A DNA stretch of 64,000 nucleotides from Agaricus subrufescens. Taxonomy: Eukaryota > Basidiomycota > Agaricomycetes > Agaricales > Agaricaceae. The stretch covers positions 6,014,001 through 6,078,000 of the forward strand of contig CM057057.1 of assembly GCA_029945375.1 (NCBI GenBank), given 5' to 3'. The notes beneath the pieces are model-generated. The model was not told where the DNA came from and did not search any database. It was given only the letters and a program-made list of their open reading frames with translations. A program made the position numbers and the translations under genes. Within the stretch, counting starts at the first letter, position 1. Each line of letters starts with the position of its first letter. Shown piece by piece: positions 10,925 through 21,570 of the stretch.

Positions 10925-11969
10925 ACTAGCTGTGAGATGGAACTTGGAAGTGGGAAGAAGGTAAGAATAAGAAATTGATCGATCTCGTTGATTATGTGCT
11001 CACCCTTTTCCATCCTTGGGTGTCCAAATCACGCCAAACAGTCCCTCAAATATACACGTTCATATCTCCATCTCGTTCTAGCGCAATACGCAAATAGTTT
11101 CATTTGTCCTCACTGGAATCGCTTCAGCCATTTGATAATTTCGGCGCTAATTCCTAACCACTTTAGCATCAAGAATTTAGACATACACATCACGGCAACA
11201 GTAACGCTACCGAAGAATGCCCCAAATATACTAGCCAATTTTTTTTGCCTTTCGAGTTGCCCAACTGTATAGAAATTTTCAGTCAGGGAATCTGGTGGTT
11301 GTCAGGTCTTACGTTCCAGGGCGACAACGGTGAGGTGTTCCCCTTGCAATTGCTGCTTCAAGCATGGCCGATCGCCGCCACTTACAGCAGTTCCACCGTC
11401 TTGGATCTCATTTCTCTACCACCTGAACATGACCCAGAGATACACTTGGGCAGCGCTACGCATCAACAAACCATGCAAGACGTCAAATTAACGGAGATTA
11501 TTATTTATTATTAGTATTGTGTCCAATGGTGAGTACAGCCGATCACCGCCCCTTACAGCAGACTCTTGATCTTGAACAGCACTTTTTATCCATTCAAACA
11601 ATGGACCTGACATCTAGTACGCTAGGACCACGTCACGCATTCAATCACCGTGCAAGATGCTGGTCTAATGTCCCCAGAAACGTCAAAATAACGAAAATCG
11701 TTGCACCCTAACCGCTACCCTTGACTATTCAAAGCCCAATCGTTGACTACAGAGGGTTTTGTTTCAGACTTGGGTAGTTAAGTTTCTCTGTAAACTTATC
11801 AATGGCATGCTGCAGAAACCGTAAACCATGTAGGTTGATTCTTGTACTTCGTAGGTAGGCATATTGTTGATTCTTGGTAATTTTGGTCATTGATACTTCA
11901 TTTGTCGAGAACTCAGATCTAGGTTTAGAAGAGCAGCGTTTCCGGTACACCACAACCAGCTGGTTGATA
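10925..11969. other. No gene seen; 5' side of cargo gene with an imperfect ~165-bp duplication
   Basis: The segments starting near 11368 (GCCGATCGCCGCC) and 11533 (GCCGATCACCGCC) are diverged copies of one another and run for roughly 150 bp each. Otherwise I see no coding or RNA gene. The cargo-gene promoter should lie in 10925-11250. Confidence 0.4.
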
Positions 11970-12317
11970 CAGTGGGCAACAAAACCTTTCCAATGTTTTG
12001 TATATTTGTAAAGAACATGCTATAGCAGTCCAAATAAATTGTGTAAAATCATGAAAATATACAGGAAGGTATACCAGCATCTTGTTTACACGTATGTACA
12101 ATCCTGTGGCTGTGCTTTGAATTTAAGTTCAGTTTCAAGAGGGTTTAAGATTGAGGACCATTGGAAAGGTTTTGTTGCTGCTCATTTCAAAGACAGAAAA
12201 GGCTAATTGCTGGAGCTTGCAATGATGTTTGTCAGCTGAAAGTGTTACATAATGATATTCTCATGTTGCTTTCACTATCCTGTGACATGTCACACCTGTT
12301 ATGTCACACTAAACCAC
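11970..12317 (+). repeat. Left inverted repeat of the 1.58 kb element
   Basis: Matches the reverse complement of 13201-13548 with only scattered differences. The inner border is near GTTATGTCACACTAAACC. Confidence 0.82.
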
Positions 12318-13200
12318 TTCCAATATTTGAAAAAAATTTACTTGATTATTATATAAGAAATTGTTATTTAGCCAGATATTTTTAGTGATAATTTTGTATC
12401 TGGTCTCAGAAAAAGTTAGCTTGGAACATAATCACACTTATATGATGTAATTATACCAGTTTCAGCTGTTTTTGTAGATGTTTTTCAATGTATAGTCTTA
12501 TTAAAATATTATATTATCTACTTTTTGGTCACAAATCTCTGGATTCCTAGGTGGTTCTCATTCTAAAATTTACTATAGGAGTCTCTAGTGTTCTAATCTT
12601 TAATTCTGTTACCCCTAAAGTGTAGTCAAATGTTTTAATGTACCTGGAAACAGCTTGCAATGTTAGCATAACATGATAGAATCAGGGGTACATGTGTGGA
12701 CTTATGAAAAAAAAGTTTTGATGGACTAAATAATCATGTCATAGGCCCAATATACTAGAATAAGTACCTTGTAACAAAGTCAATACAGTTCAATAGTAAG
12801 AATAAGAAGAAAAAGGCTAAATCAAAATGGCATATAGAGATAAAGTAATTTACAAGAGGTAATACAGTTATCTGCAACTGTACACTCAGTAATTGAATTG
12901 AAATTGCTATGGATATTATATATAGAGTAAATGCTCATGTTTTGACAGTAAATTTGAGATACTAACATCCAAGCAGCTTTCAAAATTTGACATAAAAAAA
13001 GAAGAAATTATGTTTTCTAGTGAAAAATGGTACAAATACACTGGAAATGATCAAGAGAATAGCCCCAAGATGTCATGCACATACTTTTGAATAATAAATA
13101 GCCCATTTGCACACAAGTAAGCAACTTTAACCTAGGTATGAGATGAGAAGGCTTCAAAGTTTCAAGCAATAGGAGACTTAGACTATTTTCCAAATTACAG

Positions 13201-13548
13201 GGGGTTTGGTGTGACATAACAGGTGTGACATGTCACAGGATAGTGAAAGCAACATGAGAATATCATTATGTAACATTTTTAGCTGACAAACATCATTGCA
13301 AGCTCCAGCAATTAGCCTTTTCTGTCTTTGAAATGAGCAGCAACAAAACCTTTCCAATGGTCCTCAATCTTAAACCCTCTTGAAACTGAACTTAAATTCA
13401 AAGCACAGCCACAGAATTGTACATACATGTAAACAAGATGCTGGTGTACCTTCCTGTATATTTTCATGATTTTACACAATTTATTTGGACTGCTATAGCA
13501 TGTTCTTTACAAATATACAAAACATTGGAAAGGTTTTGTTGCCCACTG
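13201..13548 (-). repeat. Right inverted repeat of the 1.58 kb element
   Basis: Partner of 11970-12317. The outer end GTTGCCCACTG is followed by TA. Confidence 0.82.
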
Positions 13549-13576
13549 TACTAATCAAGCCATTTGAACGAGCAAT

Positions 13577-14040
13577 GATCATTCATCGCTCTAAGTCTTC
13601 TCGTCATCGACAGTCCGAGTACGTATCAACATTCATCTGTACATCGAGATTCATGATACTACATTTCAGCATGCTATTGTAAATGCCCCATTGGGTTGAG
13701 AATGACACTAGCAGCGAGTTATGAGCTATGATCATTCATCGCTCTAACTCATCTCGCCGTTGACGACCCGAGTATGTATCAACATCCATACATCGAGATT
13801 CATGATACTACGTTTCAGAGGTTGCGGCATGCTGCTGCGGATGTCCAATCGGGTCGAGAATGACCCCACCAGCAAGTAATAAGCCACGATCATTCATCGC
13901 TCTGACTCATTCCGTCATCGACGATCTGAGTACGTATTGATCAAACTTACACTTGATTTCTAGATCGAGATTCATGTACACTTCAGCAGAGGTTGCAGTA
14001 TGCTACTGCAAATGTTCGATTAGGTCGAGAATGACCCCAA
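13577..14040 (+). repeat. Three imperfect tandem units, ~155 bp each
   Basis: Units begin GATCATTCATCGCTCT at 13577, 13730 and 13888. Each holds a CATCGAGATTCATG segment and ends near GGGTCGAGAATGACCCC or a variant of it. No coding frame. Function unknown; it lies between the small inverted-repeat element and the transposase gene. Confidence 0.75.
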
Positions 14041-15559
14041 ACATTCCAACTGCAAAAGTTAACTTGGATCTCTGGCCTATGCTGAGTAGTTAAGGAGTGT
14101 AATGCCGTTGAAATACTACTAGTATAGTTAGCGACCTCGTATCAGAGGGTTAAGGCATCCATTTCAACTTCAGAAAGTACCGAAAGTAGGTAGTTGTATG
14201 ACGCTTGGAGTTGTGGCAGCAATTACAGACCAATGTGTATTAGATGGTTCTACTAAAGTACAACTTCACCTTCAGATTACCATTTACATTCGGTGGTGTT
14301 CTTGAATATTCATACTGTACCTACTAGATGTGTAATGACATCTTCCGTTTAGCTACTCACATGAAACTCTCGAATGAAACTCTTAGAAAGACCACATTCA
14401 AATTATGTATAAACCTAGAGTCACAGTAGAACTCAAGCTTCGGAATAGTTAGCTTGTCGTACTTTCAATGCAGATAGCTTATTGAGTCATCTCGAACATT
14501 GAAAGCATCCGTCTGCACGGGTAACAAAGTGCTTTCCTCTGGCATAAACACAGTCTCTGGCATCAGCGCGAGTCACTGTAAATTCTCCGCTGAGTCTGTA
14601 GCAAATAATTGAGATGATCAGGAGCCAGCTTTCAACCGTGACTTCCATGATACCGGCATAATGTACACTACACATCATACTGCTATTCACAAGTAACCGA
14701 TCCAATTCTGATGAAGCTTGGATCACAGCTTCTTCGTATCTTAGTTTTTAGTCAGTTTAGGCTGGCTCTTGTCAGCGCTCATGGCATGTGAAGAGTGCCA
14801 CTCAAGTGGTCGAGCACTGGCATTTATGATCCGCCAGATATTTTATCCAGGAGAGCGGATACTTGAATTGCCATGACTCGAAAATAAGTTTTCTGATTGT
14901 TTATTCGAACAAGGTACACAGGCTTTATACGGTTTATCTACAGAGGGCATAATCCAGTAAAATTGAGTAGGAATAGATCAGAGCGTTGTTTGTAGTTCAA
15001 GTTGTATTTTTTTTGTTCGTTGCATATGCTGGATCTTGGACGTTGCTCTTGTCCGATCCCTTGTGTGTCTTTCACGTGGGTGGGCCACTGCAACCTCTAC
15101 TTAAGCTACCATTACTATCATGCCTCTTAACTCTAGTTACGATCAAACATCACAATCGAAATCATTCAAATGCCTTTGCCTTGTGTAAGTCTTAGTTGCA
15201 GGCGGGCACGTGATGCGGGTTCTTGTCTGCCTTCATCGATCACTGGGAGGAGATGCGCCGGTGAGTTTGCATTCCAATTCCGCGTAGACTGCATAATTTA
15301 TAATAACAATCTAGATTGAAGTGGTTGTCTATGGGAGCGGTCGATGAACTTCTGTCGAAATCGGCTGAGGTAGACATCATCAAATGAGAAACAGAGAACC
15401 TTACGAGCTGTTGAAGCGACTTACGATAAGGGTGGGATTCAGAGACTTGCATTTCCTATCCTCGTGGGCTAGGAAGGCGTGACAGCTGAAGGCTCGGGCA
15501 ACGCGGGGATTGGATCTGAATGTGAACACTGGCGCCAAACACATTGGTTGACTCACGTG
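14041..15559. other. No gene recognised
   Basis: About 1.5 kb within the KDZ element with only short open frames on both strands. I see no splice-linked coding pattern, tRNA or recognisable transposon. It may hold regulatory DNA for the transposase gene. Confidence 0.3.
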
Positions 15560-15839
15560 TGTGCTACGTGTCCCCCACCACTCTCCTTCCACTCTCTTCC
15601 GTTGTGTCTGGTACCGGTGAGCGATACTTGAATCCTTTTCCGTCGCCAACCTACTCATTCCTCCATCACCAGATATTCAACCCGCGAAACTAGCCCGAGT
15701 GTGCTACGTGTCCCCACCACTCTCCTCCCACTCTCTTCCGTTGTGTCGGGTACCCATGAGTGATACTTGAATCCTTTTCCGTCGCCAACCTACTCATTCC
15801 TCCATTACCAGATACTCAACCTGCGAAACTAGTCCAAGT
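15560..15839 (+). promoter_or_regulatory. Direct duplication (2 x 140 bp) at the transposase promoter / 5' UTR
   Basis: TGTGCTACGTGTCC begins at 15560 and again at 15700; the two units are about nine-tenths identical and contain CT-rich stretches. The second copy ends just before the start codon at 15852, so the transcription start or 5' UTR is likely duplicated. Confidence 0.65.
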
Positions 15840-15851
15840 GTTTTCATCGTC

Positions 15852-18800
15852 ATGCCTACTTCTAACGGTGAGTGTATTTCGTTCTTCTGTCATGCCACTC
15901 ACCTTGACTAAACTTCCCATTTCTTGCTATTCTATGGGTTAGAGGGCATGTCGCAGGATACCAACCCCATTCCCCCATCTGCTGCATCCTCGAGTTCTCG
16001 CCGTCCTCAAAAACGGGACAAATCCTCCCGGCGGCCATTCATCGAAGAAACGAAACAGGCTGCGAAGAGGATCCGCGTCACGTCTGTGCGCGTCAAAAAT
16101 GGCTCGGTCAAGGTCAAGAATAGCATTGCGCAGGTCCCTGACGATACCGCCACGGTATCAACTAGTGCATCGATTGACTTCAGCCAGAACGATGCTGTCC
16201 TTGATGTCGACAGCCCTTCGGTGGCATTGGACAGCCTACCCTCTGATGCATTTGCTGCGGAGGAGCAAGTGGGTGTTGAGTCTCCGTCGAAGACAAAGCG
16301 TTCGCGAATGAATACCACAGCTGTAAGTCGACAGCGTCTGCCGAATTGTTCCTACCACTTATTTGTCCTTCCGCTCATAGTCAAAGCTTGAAACTTGGTT
16401 GTGCCACCGCGACCTCTACCTCAGCGAACTCCTCCAACAAGAGGGGCTTGGGAATGCGGGTGGTGCAACCGAATGTGTGAAATGCCACTCCTTGGGGGGG
16501 ATCTATCGTTGTCGCGACTGTTTCAGTTGTTCTGCCCTCCGCTGTAAGGAATGTCTCCTTAGTGAGCATGCAAATCTACCATTCCACCGCGCGCAAGTGA
16601 GTTTGGTGTCTGTTTCTTGGTAGTAACCTTGCTAATCAAATGAGAAGGTCTGGACCGGGAAATTTTTTGATGACGTGGAATTTCAAGAGCTGGGTCTGTG
16701 CCTCCAGCTCGGACATGATGGACTTCCTTGTCCATTTTCGAAACCTGGTCCTGCTGGATTCACTGTATTTACCAGTCGTGGACCCGTTCCAGTAAATGTT
16801 GCATACTGTGACTGTCCCTCTCCCATTGCGCCGCCTATCCAGGTTCAGCTTTTGCGTGCCGGTTGGTTTCCGGCATCGACTGAGCGACCACTGACTGCAT
16901 TCACTTTCGACATTTTGGATCTGGTTCACAAGCTCAACCTTCAAGGGAAGGTTACTCTGTATGATTGCTATCATACTCTGTTGCATCGGAGCGATAATAT
17001 GGCTGTAGGAAAAGCTATTGTATGTATCTAGGATAATTGTTTGACATCATTCTCATTGTTTACAAGTATTGTTATCCGGAATTGCAACATGTCTTTCATA
17101 TCTGGAGGCATCTCAAGGCTCTTAAACGTTCAGGGCGTGGACACGATTCTCGTGGTGCATCAGGTACTGAGGAGGGAGAGCTCGCATTAGAGTGTCCTGC
17201 CTGTCCACAGCCAGGGAAGAATCTACGACGTGGGTGGGAGAGTGTTCCTCAAGAGCTACAGTATGTACCTTTATACCACCCAATTTTTACTATTAAACTA
17301 ACTGCTCCTTTACAGATTTCTTTTCACGCTCTTTATTGCCATTGATGCGAATTTCAAGCTCAAGAGCAAAGATAGAGGAGTAAAGGACTTCGAGTTGGAT
17401 TCCGGGCATAGCTTCTATGTAGAGAACTCAAGATATACAGCCCATGTAGCAAATCAGGGAGGCCAACAAGAGGTACAGTCGTTTACTTACATTCAGGATA
17501 ACCATTAATGTTTAGAATAGATGAATGCCTGTTCGTCGGACCATAATGCCATTACACGAGCCAATCTCTCAGTTCCGGGCTACATTGTCAATGGAGTAGC
17601 ACTCAGTATCTGTTCACGACATGCCCTTGTGAGGCGAAATGGTGCTGTTGATCTATCGAAGGGAGAAAAGTAAGTTCTACTTATTCTCTTTACATATAAC
17701 TAAACTGATGAATGTACTAGATATTGCTCAATTGACTATCTTGTCCTTTCCTCACTCCTTGGGATAATGGTTTCAAATGTCTTAATTTCGTATGACATTG
17801 GGTGTCAGTGGTCCAAAAATTTTGAAGCCCGAACATCCTCATATCCAGAAGATTTGAAGCTACCTGCAAAGACTATAGTTGACGTTGGCATTCCAAGTTG
17901 GCATGCTAATGGTCATGGTGTTTCCTGCCGCAATAACTATTCCCTTGCTAACATTCCTGGAGTTGGAAAGACATGTGGTGAAGATATTGAGACAGTATGG
18001 GCAAATACAAACATCCTGGCACCAAGTACAAGAGAGATGGGTCCAGCAATGCGGCATGAAAGTTTGAATGACCATTGGAACCACTGGAATTTTCGCAAGA
18101 TAATTGGTTTTCGTAAGTTTACTATTCATTTTTTAAGAATTGAATTAAGACATTTTATGTAGGTACACTTTTTGCAAAACGCTTTCAGAGTGCTGTGATG
18201 ATGAAACACAAGGCTCATGAAGAATTTGTGCTATTCTCTGACACTTTTCCTATGTCAGTGCAAGAGAAATGGTCAAAAATGGTGAAAGATTGGGAAGTTA
18301 ACCGTTTAAAGCATCAAGGTTCAACACCAAATCCATATGATGACCCAATCATAGGTAAGTATAGTTCTCATGATAACTTAACACAATCAAACTTATGCTA
18401 ATTTCATATTAATAGAAACTACTGTCCAGGATGTCAGATCTGAACTAGCTCAGGAAGATGCTGCTGATGTAGCCAAAGGAGTTATTTTAGCCTATCCAAC
18501 AAGTAAAACTGAATTCTTGGTCAAAGGTTTAGAACTTGAAGAACAGCAGTATGTTTTTTGTTAATTCAATTATGTTTAAAATATTAATTTATCTACTAGA
18601 CGTAAATTTACCATGTCTAGTCCTTCAACCACTACTGCAAATTTGCAGATCAGACGCAACTCACTGATGCAACGGATATTGCAGTGGCGAGAGGTCCAAC
18701 AAGCACATATGCCAAGTATTCAGTCATGTTTTGAAGAATTGACTTCAAATGATGATGATATATTCATGTTTCCAGAGAATCTTTCTCTTTGTCTACCCTC

Positions 18801-19653
18801 ATCACTTCCCTCACATCTCCGCAGTCTACCAGACATTTCTCTATTGGGGAAGAAAGAGGTTCGTCTTCGAGTTGCTCAGGCTGATGAATCATTGCAAAAG
18901 ATTTGTCAATGTCGGCGAACTATCACTGGACTCAATATTTTCAAACGCTTCAATGTCTCTGGTGCTGGCAACAAAGCAAATACACGAATGCGAGAGCTAG
19001 TCAATCGCTATTATGCTCGTATTCAGCTTGCTGCTGAAACATATCGAACTGCCTATAATGCAATTTGCACTCTGGAGCCTAATCACCCATCCCTCACAAG
19101 ATTCCACATTCTACGCAATGAAGATATTCGTGGCCCTGGTAAAGATGCTGATGAAAGTATATCAAGCTGTGACTATGAGATGTCTTGGATCTGGCTTGTT
19201 AGAAAAGGTGAATCAGATAGTGGTGATGAAACTTACAATCAAGCAATGTGTGCAGAGTGGTGCAGAGTGAAAGCCCGTTGTGACCGTTGGAAGGAGGAGC
19301 TCTTACTGGTGGAGGAAGAAATGCAGAGAGTGGTTACTTACTTGAGGTGGAAGGCCAACTGGTGGCTTTTACAGAAGTCAAATGGAATTGGGGGGGATCA
19401 AGTATTCAAGCAAGGTATTGATGCTTATGCTGAACGTCAAGCTTGTTTATTGCAGAGACTAGCAACAAGGTGCATTGAAAAATGGTATCCTCTGCTTAAA
19501 AAACATGGGGTTAATCCAGCATGGGGGGAAGATGCCACTGAGACAAAGATGACAAGCAATAGAGAAAATGAGGAAGAAGAAAAGTTTGTGGATGAGATGG
19601 AACTGGAGGATGGTCAGAACCTGTGGTTAGAGGACTTGGATGACTGGGAATAG
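15852..19653 (+). CDS. KDZ-superfamily transposase with CxC2-like cysteine cluster
   Basis: Eleven exons, all GT-AG: 15852-15867, 15943-16322, 16381-16596, 16648-17019, 17067-17260, 17316-17472, 17521-17669, 17721-18112, 18163-18354, 18416-18548, 18600-19653. They total 3255 bp, 1084 aa, with no stop. Residues 1-130 are basic and disordered; 150-200 hold a zinc cluster (CVKCHSLGGIYRCRDC, CSALRCKECL) followed by the W-F-D region typical of CxC2 proteins. The RNase H-like catalytic core shows FIAIDANFKLK (Asp about 403), SYDIGCQW (Asp about 520), WHANGHG, then GVGKTCGEDIETVW (Glu about 582-585) and STREMGPAMRHESLNDHWNHWN. The C-terminus (from about 735) is helical with an acidic tail. The match is to the Kyakuja-Dileera-Zisupton family known from agaricomycetes. 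The product should cut and move the surrounding element. The gene is apparently intact, and the start is set by the short first exon MPTSN joining in frame to EGMSQD. Confidence 0.88.
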
Positions 19654-19659
19654 TTAATT

Positions 19660-21570
19660 GTCAGTACAGTATGAGAAAATACTTTCAATAGCTACAACTT
19701 GAACTATATGTCTGCCATTTTAGTTTGAAAACAGGGTTATATGTTTCAATATGCAGCTTTTTATAATGAAGATTCTAGTTGACTTATTTCATTAAATGCC
19801 AGTGTACTATAAGAATATAATTCAATAACTACCATTTGCATGTATGCCTGCCATTATAGTTTGAAAACAGGAGTATACTTTTCAATATGCAGCCATTTAT
19901 AATGAAGGCTTTGTGTGACTTATTTCATCAACTGCTAGTGGACTATGAGAATATACTTTCAATAGGTGCCAATTGCATGCATGATAGATGAATAGTGTCC
20001 TATCACACCATATCTGAATGGATGACTTGCCATCCATCTCAAATGTGATACTCTCAGATAGGATGGAGCATATATGCTAGAGCTTGTTGCATATGCAAGG
20101 GATACTCACCATTTTGTTGAGGGGTCTTATCTGCCATTATAGTTTGAAAACAGGATTATATTTTTCAATATGTAACCATTTGTAATGAAGGCTTTGTGTG
20201 ACTTATTTCATCAACTGCCAGTGGATTATGAGAATATACTTTCAATAACTGTTGTTTGCATGCATGTCTGCCATTATAGTTTGAAAACAGGATTATATTT
20301 TTCAATATGTAACCATTTATAATGAAACTTCTGGCTGACTCATTTCATCAACTGCCAGTTTCCTATGAAAATATACTTTCAATAACTGCCAATTGCATGC
20401 ATGTCTGCCATTATAGTTTGAAAACAGGATTATACTTTTCAATATGTAACCATTTGTAATGAAGGTTTTGTTTGACTTATTTCATCAACTGCCAGTGGAA
20501 TATGAGAATATACTTTCAATAACTGCCATTTGCATGCATGTCTGCCATTATAATTTGAAAACAGGATTATATTTTTCAATATGTAACCATTTATAATGAA
20601 ACTTCTGGCTGACTCATTTCATCAACTGCCAGTGGAATATGAGAATATACTTTCAATAACTGCCATTTGCATGCATGTCTGCCATTATAATTTGAAAAAA
20701 GGATTATATTTTTCAATATGTAACCATTTGTAATGAAGGTTTTGTTTGACTTATTTCATCAACTGCCAGTGGAATATGAGAATATACTTTCAACAACTGC
20801 CATTTGCATGCATGTCTGCCATTATAGTTTGAAAACAGGATTATACTTTTCAATATGCACCCATTCATAATGAAGGCTTTGTTTGACTTATTTCATCAAC
20901 TGCCAGTGGATTATGAGAATATACTTTCAATAACTGCCATTTGCATGCATGTCTGCCATTATAGTTTGAAAACAGGTTTATACTTTTCAATATGTAACCA
21001 TTTATAATGAAACTTCTGGCTGACTCATTTCATCAACTGCCAGTTTCCTATGAAAATATACTTTCAATAACTGCCATTTGCATGCATGTCTGCCATTCTA
21101 CTTTGAAACCAGGATGCTCTTCAATATGTAACCATTCACATTGAAAATCATCATTGTCCCATTTCATTAACTGCCAGTCCCATATGGAAATACACTGCCA
21201 CTTAAATCCATGTCTGCAAGTTTAGTTTGAAAACAAGATCATGCTTCTCAACATGTAACCATTTATAATGAAAATGCAGCTTCATTCACCTCATTCATTG
21301 CCAGTGCAGTATGAAAAATAATGAACATGCTAGGTCATTGGTTTCATTAGGTGCCACTGGAGTACTAATAAATGCTTTCAATATTAGGCAGTCCACTATA
21401 CATCTGCCATTGAGTATTGAAAATGTTAATAGTGTGATCCCATTCTGTTTTGAAAATGAACCCTTGGCTTCATTACCAATGGCTAACTTTTATCAACAAA
21501 ATACTGGCTATAATGAGAAAGATCTTCATACTTGCCATTAATATAATGATGAAAGTGGTAGCTACCACTC
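19660..21570. repeat. Right terminal inverted repeat of KDZ element, with ~137-bp tandem units
   Basis: Starts just after the transposase stop. About twelve units carry ACATGCATGCAAATGGCAG-type pieces in the opposite orientation (CATTTGCATGCATGTCTGCC). The outer ~250 bp match the left end. One unit is interrupted at 19984-20129. Confidence 0.85.
19984..20129. mobile_element. 146-bp sequence inserted in one repeat unit (possible small element)
   Basis: The normal unit reads GCATGCATG directly followed by TCTGCCATTATAG; here 146 bp separate them. The insert has partly self-complementary stretches (TGAATGGATG near 20015, CATCCATCTC near 20031). Target duplication is not clear, so the class is open. 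Confidence 0.45.

Larger units (their letters stand above)
11970..13548. mobile_element. 1.58 kb non-autonomous inverted-repeat DNA element with TA duplication
   Basis: Starts CAGTGGGCAACAAAACC and ends with the reverse complement. It is flanked by TA (11968-11969 and 13549-13550). Left repeat 11970-12317 and right repeat 13201-13548 are about 348 bp each and nearly identical. The AT-rich 880-bp core has no gene. CAGTG ends with a TA duplication suggest the Tc1/mariner-pogo group; the long arms are foldback-like. It is nested inside the KDZ element. Confidence 0.8.
5332..21570 (+). mobile_element. 16.2 kb KDZ-superfamily DNA transposon with cargo gene
   Basis: Left and right ends are inverted copies: the first ~130 bp from 5332 match the reverse complement of the last ~130 bp to 21570 almost completely. 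The site lies inside HL-b, and the flanks GTGTGCTC (5324-5331) and GCGTGCTC (21571-21578) are a 7-8 bp target duplication with one C/T difference. Zisupton-type KDZ elements are known to give 8-bp duplications. It carries a transposase gene (+, 15852-19653), a cargo gene (-, 7441-10924) and a smaller inverted-repeat element. Right-hand orientation is given by the transposase. Confidence 0.88.

Noticed and set aside
14487..15658. Short minus-strand frames between the small inverted-repeat element and the transposase as a further gene.
   Set aside because: Short, with no recognisable motif, no consistent splice pattern linking them and no similarity to other parts of the window.
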